Assembly: GCA_003134045.1 (NCBI GenBank)
Contig: PLAH01000064.1
Span: 10,724 to 71,498 of the forward strand
Direction of reading: 5' to 3'
Source: Gammaproteobacteria bacterium
GTDB taxonomy: Bacteria; Pseudomonadota; Gammaproteobacteria; Steroidobacterales; Steroidobacteraceae
Length of the DNA stretch: 60,775 nucleotides
A model generated the notes under the pieces. That model ran no database searches. It saw only the letters and a program-made list of their open reading frames with translations, and had not been told where the DNA came from. Shown one piece after another: positions 27,095 to 36,435 of the stretch. The first letter of the stretch is position 1; the number at the start of each line of letters is the position of its first letter. The translations under genes were made by a program, and so were the position numbers.

Positions 27095-28816
27095 TCAGGT
27101 GAGTCGATATTTGCGCTCGGCGTAATAATACAAGGGTCGCCAGAACAGCCGGTTTATCACCACCACGAACAAGCTCATGGTACCGATGCCCAGCACGATG
27201 CGGTGAAAATCGCCGGCGGTCGTGGCTTCCGCGATGTACGAGCCAAGACCGCGCGCCCGCACTTGGGTGTCGCCCCACGTGGCAAGCTCGGCCACGACGG
27301 CGGCGTTCCACGATCCGCCGGAGGCGGTGATTGCGCCCGTCACATAGAACGGAAGAACGGCAGGCAACGCGACCTTGCGCCACCACAGCCAGCCGGTAAC
27401 TTTGAAGTTCGCGGCGACATAACGCATCTCGGCGGGAATCGCCGACGCCCCGGCGATGACGTTGAACAAGATATACCACTGAGTGCCCAGAATCATCAGC
27501 GGGCTCAGGTAAATATCCGGATTGAGCTTCCACGTCACGATGCCGAATACCGCGATGGGAAACAACAGATTGGCGGGAAACGCGGCCATGAATTGGGCGA
27601 TGGGTTGGACGAATTGCGCCGCGCGCGGCCGCATCCCCACCCACACGCCGATCGGCACCCACACCAGGCTCGCAAATCCGATCAGTATGAAGACCCGCAG
27701 CATGGTGAGGGCGGCCAAGCCGCAGACCTGCAACGCCTCGATGAGCGGCGTGTTGCGGATCAGCACCGCGATGATGTGCCAAAACCCGAGGACGACGGCG
27801 GCGACGACCAAGGATACCCACAACAGATCGAGGCTGCGCCTCTTCTTGTGGACCACCGCCTCGACCGGGACTTCATCGGAGCGCTTGACCACGCGGCTGG
27901 TCCACAGCACGGCCGAATGAAAGGCCACCGTCGCCGCCAGGATCAAGCGCGAGCGGCGCATCATGGTGAGCGCCCAGGACTCCGGTACCCGCACGCCGGG
28001 CTCCTGTTCCACGCGAAACCGGTCCACCCATGCCACCAGCGGCCGGAACAGCACCTGGTCGTACAGCAGAATCACGATCAGCATGGTGAAGATCGCCCAG
28101 CCGATCGCCGCCAGATTCCTTTGAGCGATCGCGAGGGCGATGTAGGAGCCGACGCCCGGCAGCGCAATGTTGGTATGCCCGACGGTGATCGATTCCGATG
28201 CGACCACGAAAAACCAGCCGCCCGACATGGACAGCATCATGTTCCAGATGAGCGCCGGCAATCCGAACGGCACTTCCAACTGCCAGAAACGCATCCAGGG
28301 CGACAGCCGGAAAGACTCGGCGGCCTCAGCCAGCTCGATCGGCACGGTGCGCAACGATTGGTAGAAACTGAACGCCATATTCCAGGCTTGACTGGTGAAT
28401 ATGACAAAAATGGAGGCGAACTCGGCGCCCAGCACCCGGCCGGGCGCCAGCGACAAGAAAAACACCACGGTAATGGATAGAAAACCTAGAATTGGCACCG
28501 ACTGCAGGATGTCCAGAATGGGGACCAAGAGTTTGCCGGCGCGCTCGCTTTTCGCCGCCCAGGTTGCGTAGGTCAGCGTGAACACCAGCGACAACGCGAG
28601 ACCGGCGAGCATGCGAAAGGTGGTGCGTGCCGCATATTCGGGCAAGTGGATGGGATCGAGCGAGATCGGCGTCAAATTGAGCTGCGACAGCGGCGCGAAC
28701 AGCCCCCGCGACGTCTCGCCCAGGAAGGCGATGAGGCCGATGACCACGATGAACGCCAATACGTCCCAACGCGTCGCGAGTTCGCGCAGAAAGACGAAGG
28801 GTTCGAAACGTTTCAT
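27095..28816 (-). CDS. Fused two-domain ABC permease, NitT/TauT-like
   Basis: 573-residue permease in which two binding-protein-dependent transport domains are joined. Each half has about six helices and an EAA-like loop: IELAEAAESFRLSPWMRFWQ in the first half and IPAEMRYVAANFKVTGWLWW in the second. The fusion means one chain can form the whole membrane channel. The downstream ATPase completes the transporter. No periplasmic binding protein is encoded here, so the cargo and even the direction of transport are open. It is divergent from the MFS gene, 88 bases apart. Confidence 0.88.
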   Translation of the reverse strand: MKRFEPFVFLRELATRWDVLAFIVVIGLIAFLGETSRGLFAPLSQLNLTPISLDPIHLPEYAARTTFRMLAGLALSLVFTLTYATWAAKSERAGKLLVPILDILQSVPILGFLSITVVFFLSLAPGRVLGAEFASIFVIFTSQAWNMAFSFYQSLRTVPIELAEAAESFRLSPWMRFWQLEVPFGLPALIWNMMLSMSGGWFFVVASESITVGHTNIALPGVGSYIALAIAQRNLAAIGWAIFTMLIVILLYDQVLFRPLVAWVDRFRVEQEPGVRVPESWALTMMRRSRLILAATVAFHSAVLWTSRVVKRSDEVPVEAVVHKKRRSLDLLWVSLVVAAVVLGFWHIIAVLIRNTPLIEALQVCGLAALTMLRVFILIGFASLVWVPIGVWVGMRPRAAQFVQPIAQFMAAFPANLLFPIAVFGIVTWKLNPDIYLSPLMILGTQWYILFNVIAGASAIPAEMRYVAANFKVTGWLWWRKVALPAVLPFYVTGAITASGGSWNAAVVAELATWGDTQVRARGLGSYIAEATTAGDFHRIVLGIGTMSLFVVVINRLFWRPLYYYAERKYRLT

Positions 28817-28904
28817 CCGCGCATTCTCGCAGGACAGGCGACGAACTAGCTAGTAGGGTACGCAGTCCCAGGCACAACCGGGCTCATCTTTAGTAGAACG
28901 CGAA

Positions 28905-30170
28905 ATGCAAAACAGCATGGTTACGAATACGGTGGCCGAGTCCCCAGGCGAACGGACCCGCTTCAAAGTTCTCGGTGCCATCAGCTTTTCCCATTTTCTC
29001 AACGACATGATTCAGTCGTTGATCGTTGCGATCTATCCGCTGTTGAAGGGCGAATTCCATCTGGATTTCGTGCAGATCGGCGCGATCACGCTGACCTATC
29101 AACTATGCGCGTCGGTGTTGCAGCCCATCATCGGCGTGTATACCGACAAGAATCCGAAGCCATATTCGTTGAGCATCGGCATGAGCTTCACTCTCGTCGG
29201 CCTGGTGACGCTGTCGCTGGCGCCCAATTACGCCTGCGTGCTGGTCGCGGCCGCGCTGATCGGCACGGGTTCCTCGATCTTTCATCCGGAATCCTCGCGC
29301 ATCGCGCGCCTGGCGTCGGGCGGGCGGCACGGGCTCGCGCAATCCATCTTCCAGGTCGGCGGCAACGCCGGCAGCGCCACCGGACCGCTGCTGGCCGCGT
29401 GGATCATCATTCCTCACGGGCAGCGCAGCGTGTCCTGGTTCGCGTTCGCCGCGCTGCTCGCCATCGGCGTATTGTGGAACGTGGGCGCGTGGTACAAGCG
29501 GCAGCATCTCTCCCGCGCCGCCCGCTCCAAACCGCGCAGCGCCGCGGCCGGCTCCGTGTCCTCGCGGCGCGTCGCCTGGTCGGTCGGAATCCTTCTGATC
29601 CTGATCTTCTCGAAATACTTCTACATGGCGAGCATCACCAGTTATTACAGCTTCTACCTCATCGACAAATTTCATTTGCCGGTGCAGTCGGCGCAGCTTT
29701 ATTTGTTCGTGTTCCTGCTCGCGGTGGCGCTCGGCACCTTGTTCGGCGGACCGATCGGCGATCGCGTGGGGCGCAAGCGCGTCATTTGGTTTTCGATCCT
29801 CGGCATTGCGCCCTTCACGCTGGTGTTGCCCTATGTCGATTTGTTCTGGACCGGCATCTTGAGCTTCATCATCGGACTGATCCTGGCGTCCGCTTTTTCC
29901 GCCATCCTGGTGTTCGCCCAGGAACTCATGCCCGGCAAAGTGGGCGCCGTGTCCGGCTTGTTCTTCGGCTTCGCGTTCGGGATGGGCGGAATCGGCGCCG
30001 CTGTCCTGGGCGGGGTGGCGGACCGTCATGGCATCGAGTATGTCTACCGGCTGTGCGCCTACCTGCCGCTGCTCGGCATGATTGCCGCGTTCCTGCCGAA
30101 CCTCGAACGCAACGCGCCCCGCGGCGATGCGTCGCGCGGCGATTCCGCGGCACCGCAACCGGTCGCCTGA
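28905..30170 (+). CDS. MFS transporter, fosmidomycin-resistance (Fsr) type
   Basis: 421 residues with about twelve transmembrane helices. The amino end ISFSHFLNDMIQSLIVAIYP and the motif YTDKNPKPYSL between helices 2 and 3 match the Fsr branch of the major facilitator superfamily; the SSIFHPESSRIARLASGG loop is also typical. Relatives export fosmidomycin and other small molecules by proton antiport; the natural substrate is unknown. It heads a close-packed plus-strand group: only 5 bases separate it from the DedA-rhodanese gene. Confidence 0.88.
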   Translation: MQNSMVTNTVAESPGERTRFKVLGAISFSHFLNDMIQSLIVAIYPLLKGEFHLDFVQIGAITLTYQLCASVLQPIIGVYTDKNPKPYSLSIGMSFTLVGLVTLSLAPNYACVLVAAALIGTGSSIFHPESSRIARLASGGRHGLAQSIFQVGGNAGSATGPLLAAWIIIPHGQRSVSWFAFAALLAIGVLWNVGAWYKRQHLSRAARSKPRSAAAGSVSSRRVAWSVGILLILIFSKYFYMASITSYYSFYLIDKFHLPVQSAQLYLFVFLLAVALGTLFGGPIGDRVGRKRVIWFSILGIAPFTLVLPYVDLFWTGILSFIIGLILASAFSAILVFAQELMPGKVGAVSGLFFGFAFGMGGIGAAVLGGVADRHGIEYVYRLCAYLPLLGMIAAFLPNLERNAPRGDASRGDSAAPQPVA

Positions 30171-30175
30171 CGACC

Positions 30176-31147
30176 GTGACGCACCAACTGTTCCTGGCAA
30201 TCGGTCAGTATGGGCTCATCGTCGTCTTCATCAACGTGCTCGTGGACCAGATCGGACTGCCGGTGCCGGCGGTCCCCACCCTGGTCGTCGCGGGCGCGAT
30301 CGCAGCCAACGGACACTTGCCGTTGGTATCGCTCCTTGCCTGGAGCGTGATCGCCTGCCTCGCCGCCGATTGCGGCTGGTACTTCATCGGACAGATCTAC
30401 GGCATCCGGGTACTCAAACTGCTGTGCCGCATCTCCCTGGAGCCCGACTCCTGCGTCAGCCAAACCCAGTGGCGTTTCGAGCGCTGGGGCATCAACTCGC
30501 TGGTCATCGCGAAGTTCATTCCCGGACTCGCCATCATCGCACCGCCGCTCGCCGGCGCCATGCGCATCGGCTGGCCGCGATTCGTCGCCTTGAGCACCGC
30601 GAGCGCGCTGCTCTGGGTCGGCAGCGCCCTCGTGGCCGGCATGCTGTTCAGAAGCCAGATCGAGGCATTCCTGATTCGCCTCGACAACGTAGGCGGTAGC
30701 GCCGCGCTGCTGATCGGCGCGGCGCTCGCCCTCTATGTCGCGTACAAATGGTGGGAACGCCTCCGTTTCTACCGGTCGCTGCGCATGGCGCGGATCGACG
30801 TAGACGAGTTGTACGATCTCATCGAGGCGGGCGCCGAGCCCATCATCGTCGACGTGCGTTCATCGACGGCGCGGGCGCTCCAACCATTGGGAATTCCGGG
30901 CTCGCTGCACGTGCCGCTCGAGAACGTCGCCAAGCACCTCGAGGACCTGCCGCGCGATCGGGACATCATTCTGTATTGCGCCTGTCCCAGCGAGGCCTCG
31001 GCGGCACGGGTCGCGCGGGTCCTCATCAGCCACGGCTTCAAGAAAGTCCGTCCGCTGCACGGCGGACTCGATGCCTGGGTTGCCGCAGGCTATGCTGTCG
31101 TGGGTGTCACCGCGCCACAGCCACCGGAGGGGAGTGCCATAACATGA
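30176..31147 (+). CDS. DedA-family membrane protein fused to a rhodanese domain
   Basis: 323 residues. The amino two-thirds is a DedA/VTT-type membrane domain with FINVLVDQIGLPVPAVPTLV and the family's F-x-R/K-type KFIPGLAIIAPPLAGAM loop. From about residue 205 a cytoplasmic rhodanese domain follows (IIVDVRSSTARAL), with a predicted active cysteine in ILYCACPSEASAARVA. The start is GTG at 30176, just after the MFS stop; the frame runs open upstream through the MFS gene. DedA proteins scramble or flip lipids; the sulfur-transfer domain suggests a redox or sulfur link that is not understood. The gene overlaps the next one by ATGA. Confidence 0.88.
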   Translation: MTHQLFLAIGQYGLIVVFINVLVDQIGLPVPAVPTLVVAGAIAANGHLPLVSLLAWSVIACLAADCGWYFIGQIYGIRVLKLLCRISLEPDSCVSQTQWRFERWGINSLVIAKFIPGLAIIAPPLAGAMRIGWPRFVALSTASALLWVGSALVAGMLFRSQIEAFLIRLDNVGGSAALLIGAALALYVAYKWWERLRFYRSLRMARIDVDELYDLIEAGAEPIIVDVRSSTARALQPLGIPGSLHVPLENVAKHLEDLPRDRDIILYCACPSEASAARVARVLISHGFKKVRPLHGGLDAWVAAGYAVVGVTAPQPPEGSAIT

Positions 31148-32376
31148 AGAAAAGCCTTTTGCGGATCGTTTGTGCGTCGATCGTCCTGGGAGCCTCGCTG
31201 GCGGCCGGCGTACGCGCGGACGTGACCGTGCAGCAGAAAACATCGCTCGATGTCGCGTCCGTGATTCGGCTGCATGGTGCGACGACCACCAGCCTCACCG
31301 CCGACAAGAAACGCGAGGACGTTGAGTCGCATTGCGAAGGCATGATGTCGCTGCTGTGCGGCAATGTTCAAAGCAGCGACATCGTGCGTTTGGATCGGGA
31401 CGTCACTTGGCATCTGGAACCGGACAAGAAGCGCTACCGCGAGCAGGTGTTCGCGACGCCTGAAGAACTGGCGGCGATGCGCGCCAAGATGCAGGCAAAC
31501 CTCGAGAAAATGCGCTCCTGCCCGGTCTCTCAGAAACAACAGCCGATCGACCAGTCGAAGTGCGAAATGTCGCCGCCGAAGCTCGATGTGCATAAAACCG
31601 ACGACAGGCTATCCATTGCCGGCCATGACGCGCAACGAACCTCGGCGAGCTTGACGCAAACCTGCACCGACAAGGAAACCGGCGATGTCTGCGACACCAT
31701 CGTTGTCGTCGATGTCTGGCTGACGCAGGACAAATTGCCCGGCAGCGCCGATCGGCAGGCGTTCTATACGGCCTATGCAAAAAAACTCGGCCTGGACGAT
31801 GCGCAGGGCATCATGCGGGGTCAGGTCGCCAAGTTCCTCGCCCCCTATCAGTCCCAGATCAAGCAGCTGACCGACAAATCCGGCGACTTCAAAGGGCAGC
31901 CGCTCAAGACTTCGCTGCGGGTGCTGATGGGCGGCCAGCAGTGCAGCGCCACGGCCAAGATGACGGCCGACCAGGCATCGAATAACGGCGGCGCCGGCGC
32001 CAACCCCATGGCCAATGTCGCGCAAGCGGGCAAGGCCATCGGAGCCCAAGTGGGCAATCTGGTCGGCGGCCTGTTCCACAAGAAAAAGGCCGATGACTCG
32101 GCGGACGCCGCCAGTGCGGCAGCGCCGGGCTCTGCCCCGAATGGCTCCGCGACCAGCGGTGCCCCCGCCGCCAGTTCGGCCGCCGCGCCGAGCGCAAGCG
32201 CCACGCCGGATCCTTACGCGCACTACGCACAAATGGCGGCGTTCAGCATGGAGACCGTCACGATCGACACGGATTCGGTGGCCGCCAGCCGTTTCGAGAT
32301 CCCGACGGATTGGACCAAAGAGGTGCCCAAGCCCGCCAAGAGCGGCGATGAGGATTATTCCTGCCCGAAGACCTGA
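31144..32376 (+). CDS. Exported protein of unknown function
   Basis: 410 residues with a signal peptide (LLRIVCASIVLGASLAAGVRA). The mature amino part carries paired cysteines (SHCEGMMSLLCGN, RSCPVSQ, SKCEM, QTCTDKETGDVCD), suggesting disulfides in the periplasm. The carboxy part has a low-complexity Ala/Ser/Pro linker (about 325-365) after KKKADDSADAAS, then a final DEDYSCPKT. DUF4412-like features (a lipid/metal-free barrel often following a VTVQQKTS-type start) are possible but not sure. Starts with ATGA overlap to the DedA-rhodanese gene, so it is coupled to it. Confidence 0.75.
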   Translation: MKKSLLRIVCASIVLGASLAAGVRADVTVQQKTSLDVASVIRLHGATTTSLTADKKREDVESHCEGMMSLLCGNVQSSDIVRLDRDVTWHLEPDKKRYREQVFATPEELAAMRAKMQANLEKMRSCPVSQKQQPIDQSKCEMSPPKLDVHKTDDRLSIAGHDAQRTSASLTQTCTDKETGDVCDTIVVVDVWLTQDKLPGSADRQAFYTAYAKKLGLDDAQGIMRGQVAKFLAPYQSQIKQLTDKSGDFKGQPLKTSLRVLMGGQQCSATAKMTADQASNNGGAGANPMANVAQAGKAIGAQVGNLVGGLFHKKKADDSADAASAAAPGSAPNGSATSGAPAASSAAAPSASATPDPYAHYAQMAAFSMETVTIDTDSVAASRFEIPTDWTKEVPKPAKSGDEDYSCPKT

Positions 32377-32401
32377 GCCGGCGGCCGGTGCGAGGTGTAC
32401 G

Positions 32402-33676
32402 TTGAACGACTCGGAACTTCATCATGTGGTCATCATCGGCGCCGGCTTCGGCGGCCTGGCCGTTGCCCATCAACTGGCAGGTGCCCCGGTTCGCATCACG
32501 GTCATCGACCAGCGCAACCATCACCTCTTCCAGCCCCTGCTCTACCAGGTGGGCACTGCGTCGCTGGCAACCTCCGAGATCGCATGGCCCATTCGGCATC
32601 TGCTGCGCAAGCGCAAGGAAGTGACCACCTTGCTGGCGGTGGTCAGCGGAATTGACGCGGCGCGGCATGAGGTCCTGCTGGAGGACGGCGCCACCGTGGC
32701 CTTCGATACGTTGGTGCTCGCCACCGGCGCTCGGCATGCGTACTTCGGTCACGACGAGTGGGAATCCTATGCGCCGGGGCTCAAGACCTTGGAGGACGCC
32801 ACCTCGATTCGACGCAGGATTCTCCTCTCGCTGGAGCGCGCCGAACGGGAGACCGACCCCGAACGCCGCGCCGCACTGCTGACCTTCGTGATCGTGGGCG
32901 GCGGCCCGACCGGTGTCGAACTCGCCGGCGCCATTGCCGAGCTCGCACACCAGAATCTGGCGGCGGACTTTCGGCGCATCGATACGCGCAAGACGCGGGT
33001 ACTGCTGATCGAGGCGGGTCCGCGCATCCTGCCGGGTTTCACGGCGGATCTGTCTGCCTACGCGCACACCGCCATCGAGCGCCTGGGCGTGGAAATTCAA
33101 CTGGGGTCTCCGGTCAGCGAATGCAGCGCTCGAGGCGTCGTCTATGGCGCCCATACCGTCGCCGCCGATGTCATTCTATGGGCCGCCGGGGTGCGCGCCT
33201 CGCCGGCCGCCGCGTGGCTCGATCTGGCCGCCGACAATGCCGGGCGGGTCAGGGTCGAAGCGGATCTGACGGCGCCCGGGCACGCCGAGATTTTCGTGAT
33301 CGGCGACACCGCCACCATCAACGCGTGGAAGGGCAAACCCGCGCCGGGGATCGCGCCGGCTGCCAAGCAACAAGGAGTACACGTCGCGGGCACCATCAAA
33401 CGGCGTCTGCAAGGCGACGCTCGAGTGCGCCCATTTCACTATCGGCATGGCGGCAATCTCGCGACCATCGGCAAGCGCTCGGCGGTCATCGACTTCGGTT
33501 GGATCAAGATTCGCGGCAGACTCGCCTGGTGGATCTGGGGACTCGCCCACATTTACTTCCTGATCGGTCTGCGCAATCGGCTTGCCGTGGCCCTGAGTTG
33601 GCTGTGGATTTACACCACCGGCAACCGCAGCGCGTGCCTCATCACCCAGGTCGATCACCGGCCAAAGCCGAAGTAG
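32402..33676 (+). CDS. ndh: Type II NADH dehydrogenase (FAD-dependent)
   Basis: 424 residues. A Rossmann FAD motif VVIIGAGFGGLAVAHQL at the amino end, the NAD motif FVIVGGGPTGVELAGAIAEL about residue 160, and the FAD-contact EIFVIGDTA are all present; the carboxy end carries the amphipathic WWIWGLAHIYFLIGLRNRL membrane-binding region. It passes electrons from NADH to quinone without pumping protons. The start is TTG at 32402, supported by GAGG six bases upstream; the frame upstream of this belongs to the preceding gene. Confidence 0.92.
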   Translation: MNDSELHHVVIIGAGFGGLAVAHQLAGAPVRITVIDQRNHHLFQPLLYQVGTASLATSEIAWPIRHLLRKRKEVTTLLAVVSGIDAARHEVLLEDGATVAFDTLVLATGARHAYFGHDEWESYAPGLKTLEDATSIRRRILLSLERAERETDPERRAALLTFVIVGGGPTGVELAGAIAELAHQNLAADFRRIDTRKTRVLLIEAGPRILPGFTADLSAYAHTAIERLGVEIQLGSPVSECSARGVVYGAHTVAADVILWAAGVRASPAAAWLDLAADNAGRVRVEADLTAPGHAEIFVIGDTATINAWKGKPAPGIAPAAKQQGVHVAGTIKRRLQGDARVRPFHYRHGGNLATIGKRSAVIDFGWIKIRGRLAWWIWGLAHIYFLIGLRNRLAVALSWLWIYTTGNRSACLITQVDHRPKPK

Positions 33677-33775
33677 GCATGGGCCGGGATCGCGGGCTTG
33701 CCCCGCCGGCGCGCGGTGGACCGGCCGGGTCGAGGCCGGCCACCTTTGAGAATCAACCGTTGAGCCGGTGGCTGG

Positions 33776-34954
33776 TCACGAAAATGCTTGAATGCCCGTC
33801 TGCGCACGCCCAAGAATGAGCGCGTGAATGTCGTGCGTACCCTCGTAGGTGTTCACGACCTCGAGGTTGACGAGATGCCGGATCACTCCGTATTCGTCCG
33901 AGATGCCGTTGCCTCCCAACATGTCGCGCGCCACGCGCGCCACATCGAGCGCCTTGCCGCAGGAATTGCGTTTGAGCATCGAGGTGATTTCCACCGCGGC
34001 AATGCCTTCATCCTTCATGCGCCCGAGACGCAGGCAACTCTGCAGAGCCAACGTGATCTCGGTCTGCATGTCGACCAGTTTCTTTTGAATGAGCTGATTG
34101 GCTGCGAGCGGCCGGCCGAATTGCTTTCGATCGAGCACGTATTGCCGCGCCGTATGCCAGCAACTCTCCGCCGCGCCCAGCGCGCCCCACGATATGCCGT
34201 ACCGCGCCGAATCCAGGCAGGTGAAGGGGCCCTTCAGACCCGTCACGCCCGGCAGCACGTTTTCTTCGGGCACGAACACCTGATCCATGACGATCTGACC
34301 CGTCGTCGAGGCACGCAGCCCGACTTTGCCCCGCAGCACGGGCGCCGACAATCCCTTCCAGCCCTTCTCGAGGATGAAGCCGCGAATCACGTCGTCGTCG
34401 GTCTTCGCCCATACCACGAAGACATCCGCGAACGGGCTGTTGGAAATCCAGGTCTTCGAACCCGTCAGGTGAAAACCGCCCCGTGCCGTACGTGCCCGCG
34501 TCACCATGCTGCCCGGATCGGAACCGTGATCCGGCTCCGTCAAACCGAAGCAACCGATCGATTCGCCGCGCGCGAGCGCGGGCAGATACCGGTGTTTTTG
34601 GGCCTCGCTGCCGAACTGAAAAATTGGCAGCATCACCAGCGACGATTGCACGCTCATCATCGATCGATATCCGGAATCCACGCGCTCGACCTCGCGCGCT
34701 ATCAGACCGTAGCTCACGTAGTTGAGACCCGCGCCGCCGAACTCTTCGGGGATGGTCGCACCGAGCAAGCCCAGCTCGCCCATCTCCCGGAACACCGAGG
34801 GATCCGCCAGCTCCTCGCGAAATGCCTGGACGATGCGCGGCGACAAGCGTTCGTGGGCGTACAAACGCGCCGAATCTCTCACCATGATCTCTTCCTGCGT
34901 CAGCTGCGACTCGAGCAGCAGGGGATCGTCCCAATGGAAATTGACGCGCGCCAT
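33776..34954 (-). CDS. gcdH: Glutaryl-CoA dehydrogenase
   Basis: 392 residues of the acyl-CoA dehydrogenase superfamily. Landmarks are [37 protein letters not shown], and the catalytic glutamate in [17 protein letters not shown] (about Glu371), with a preceding [14 protein letters not shown] typical of glutaryl-CoA dehydrogenase. It oxidises and decarboxylates glutaryl-CoA to crotonyl-CoA in lysine/tryptophan/glutarate breakdown. ATG at 34954 is used as it starts the family alignment. The divergent neighbour is a class III CoA-transferase, a common pairing for making glutaryl-CoA. Confidence 0.93.
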   Translation of the reverse strand: MARVNFHWDDPLLLESQLTQEEIMVRDSARLYAHERLSPRIVQAFREELADPSVFREMGELGLLGATIPEEFGGAGLNYVSYGLIAREVERVDSGYRSMMSVQSSLVMLPIFQFGSEAQKHRYLPALARGESIGCFGLTEPDHGSDPGSMVTRARTARGGFHLTGSKTWISNSPFADVFVVWAKTDDDVIRGFILEKGWKGLSAPVLRGKVGLRASTTGQIVMDQVFVPEENVLPGVTGLKGPFTCLDSARYGISWGALGAAESCWHTARQYVLDRKQFGRPLAANQLIQKKLVDMQTEITLALQSCLRLGRMKDEGIAAVEITSMLKRNSCGKALDVARVARDMLGGNGISDEYGVIRHLVNLEVVNTYEGTHDIHALILGRAQTGIQAFS

Positions 34955-35035
34955 GATTGAGCCCTTGATTCCCTGAACGCGGTGAGCATCGCATAATCGC
35001 ACGCCACTGTCCCGTGGCCGACCTCGAGGAATCCG

Positions 35036-36265
35036 ATGAGCAATGCCCTATCGCACCTGACCGTGCTCGATTTGTCGCGCATTTTGGCCGGCCCCTGGGC
35101 CGGCCAGATACTCGCCGATCTGGGCGCGGACGTGGTCAAGATCGAGCGGCCCGCGGGCGGCGACGACACGCGCGGCTGGGGTCCCCCGTTCATCCGGGAC
35201 GCCAATGGCGCGGACAGCCCGCATGCGGATGCCGCCTATTATTTGTGCGCGAATCGCAACAAGAAATCGGTCACCGTGGATTTTACGACCGCCGAGGGTC
35301 AGGCCATCATCAAGGCACTCGTCCGCGATGCCGACGTCGTGCTCGAGAATTTCAAGGTCGGCGGACTTGCGGCATACGGACTCGACTATGAGTCCCTCAA
35401 GGCGGTCAATCCGCGGCTCATCTATTGCTCGATTACGGGATTCGGTCAAACGGGTCCCTACGCAGCGCGCCCCGGCTATGATTTTCTGATTCAAGCCATG
35501 GGCGGGTTGATGAGCATCACCGGCCGCGGCGACGCCGAAGCCGGCGCGGGACCGCAAAAGGCCGGCGTGGCGGTCACGGATATCCTGACCGGACTGTATG
35601 CCGCCGTCGGCATCCTCGCGGCGCTCGCACACCGCGAGCTCACCGGCGTGGGGCAGCACATCGACCTGGCCCTGCTCGACGTTCAGGTCGCGTGCCTCGC
35701 CAATCAAGCGATGAACTACTTGGTCGGAGGCACGGTGCCGCAGCGGCTGGGGAACGCGCACCCGAACATCGTGCCGTACCAGGATTTTCCGACCGGCGAC
35801 GGCTACATGATCATCGCCGTGGGCAACGACGCGCAATTTGCGCGGCTCTGCGTCGAACTCGGATTGCCGGAGCTGGCGCAGGATTCCCGATTTTCGACCA
35901 ACCCGCAGCGCGTCGTGCATCGCGCTCTCTTGATCGAACGGCTGTGCGGCGTCACGCGAAGCCGCAGCACCGCGCACTGGATTGCCGCTCTCGAAAACGC
36001 CGGCGTGCCCTGCGGGCCGATCAACTCCATCGACGCCGTGTTCGCCGATCCCCAGGTCCGAGCGCGCGCAATGCAGGTACAGCTTCCCCACCCGGTGAGC
36101 GGCAGCGTACCGCTGGTGGCGAACCCACTGAAGTTCTCGGAGACGCCCGTCACCTACCGAATGGCGCCGCCCACCCTGGGCGCGCAGACGCGCGAGGTGT
36201 TGATGGATCGGCTCGGCATGACGACCGAGGACATCGAGCGGCTCCGCGCCGCGCGGATCATCTGA
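35036..36265 (+). CDS. Class III (CaiB/BaiF) CoA-transferase, probably glutarate-type
   Basis: 409 residues. The fold is recognised by [22 protein letters not shown] at the start, [29 protein letters not shown] and the catalytic aspartate in [13 protein letters not shown] (about Asp182). It moves CoA from a donor such as succinyl-CoA to an acid. Its position 81 bases from a divergent glutaryl-CoA dehydrogenase suggests succinyl-CoA:glutarate transfer (SUGCT-like); this is context inference. Confidence 0.88.
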   Translation: MSNALSHLTVLDLSRILAGPWAGQILADLGADVVKIERPAGGDDTRGWGPPFIRDANGADSPHADAAYYLCANRNKKSVTVDFTTAEGQAIIKALVRDADVVLENFKVGGLAAYGLDYESLKAVNPRLIYCSITGFGQTGPYAARPGYDFLIQAMGGLMSITGRGDAEAGAGPQKAGVAVTDILTGLYAAVGILAALAHRELTGVGQHIDLALLDVQVACLANQAMNYLVGGTVPQRLGNAHPNIVPYQDFPTGDGYMIIAVGNDAQFARLCVELGLPELAQDSRFSTNPQRVVHRALLIERLCGVTRSRSTAHWIAALENAGVPCGPINSIDAVFADPQVRARAMQVQLPHPVSGSVPLVANPLKFSETPVTYRMAPPTLGAQTREVLMDRLGMTTEDIERLRAARII

Positions 36266-36435
36266 CCGCGTGCGGCGGCGAAACCGCGCTCGATGCGAAG
36301 CTCAGGACATAACGCAGCAACACAGGCGTCATATGAATCCCGCCAAAATAATGATCGCCGTCCGCATTGGAATCTCCCTGGGTTCCGCTAAGCTTGCGGC
36401 AACACCGCTGCAAGACGCCAGGATACCGACTACCC

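Noticed and set aside
29105..30175. Upstream extension of the DedA-rhodanese frame
   Set aside because: It runs inside the MFS gene and reads as Arg-rich shadow; the GTG just after the MFS stop is the true start.
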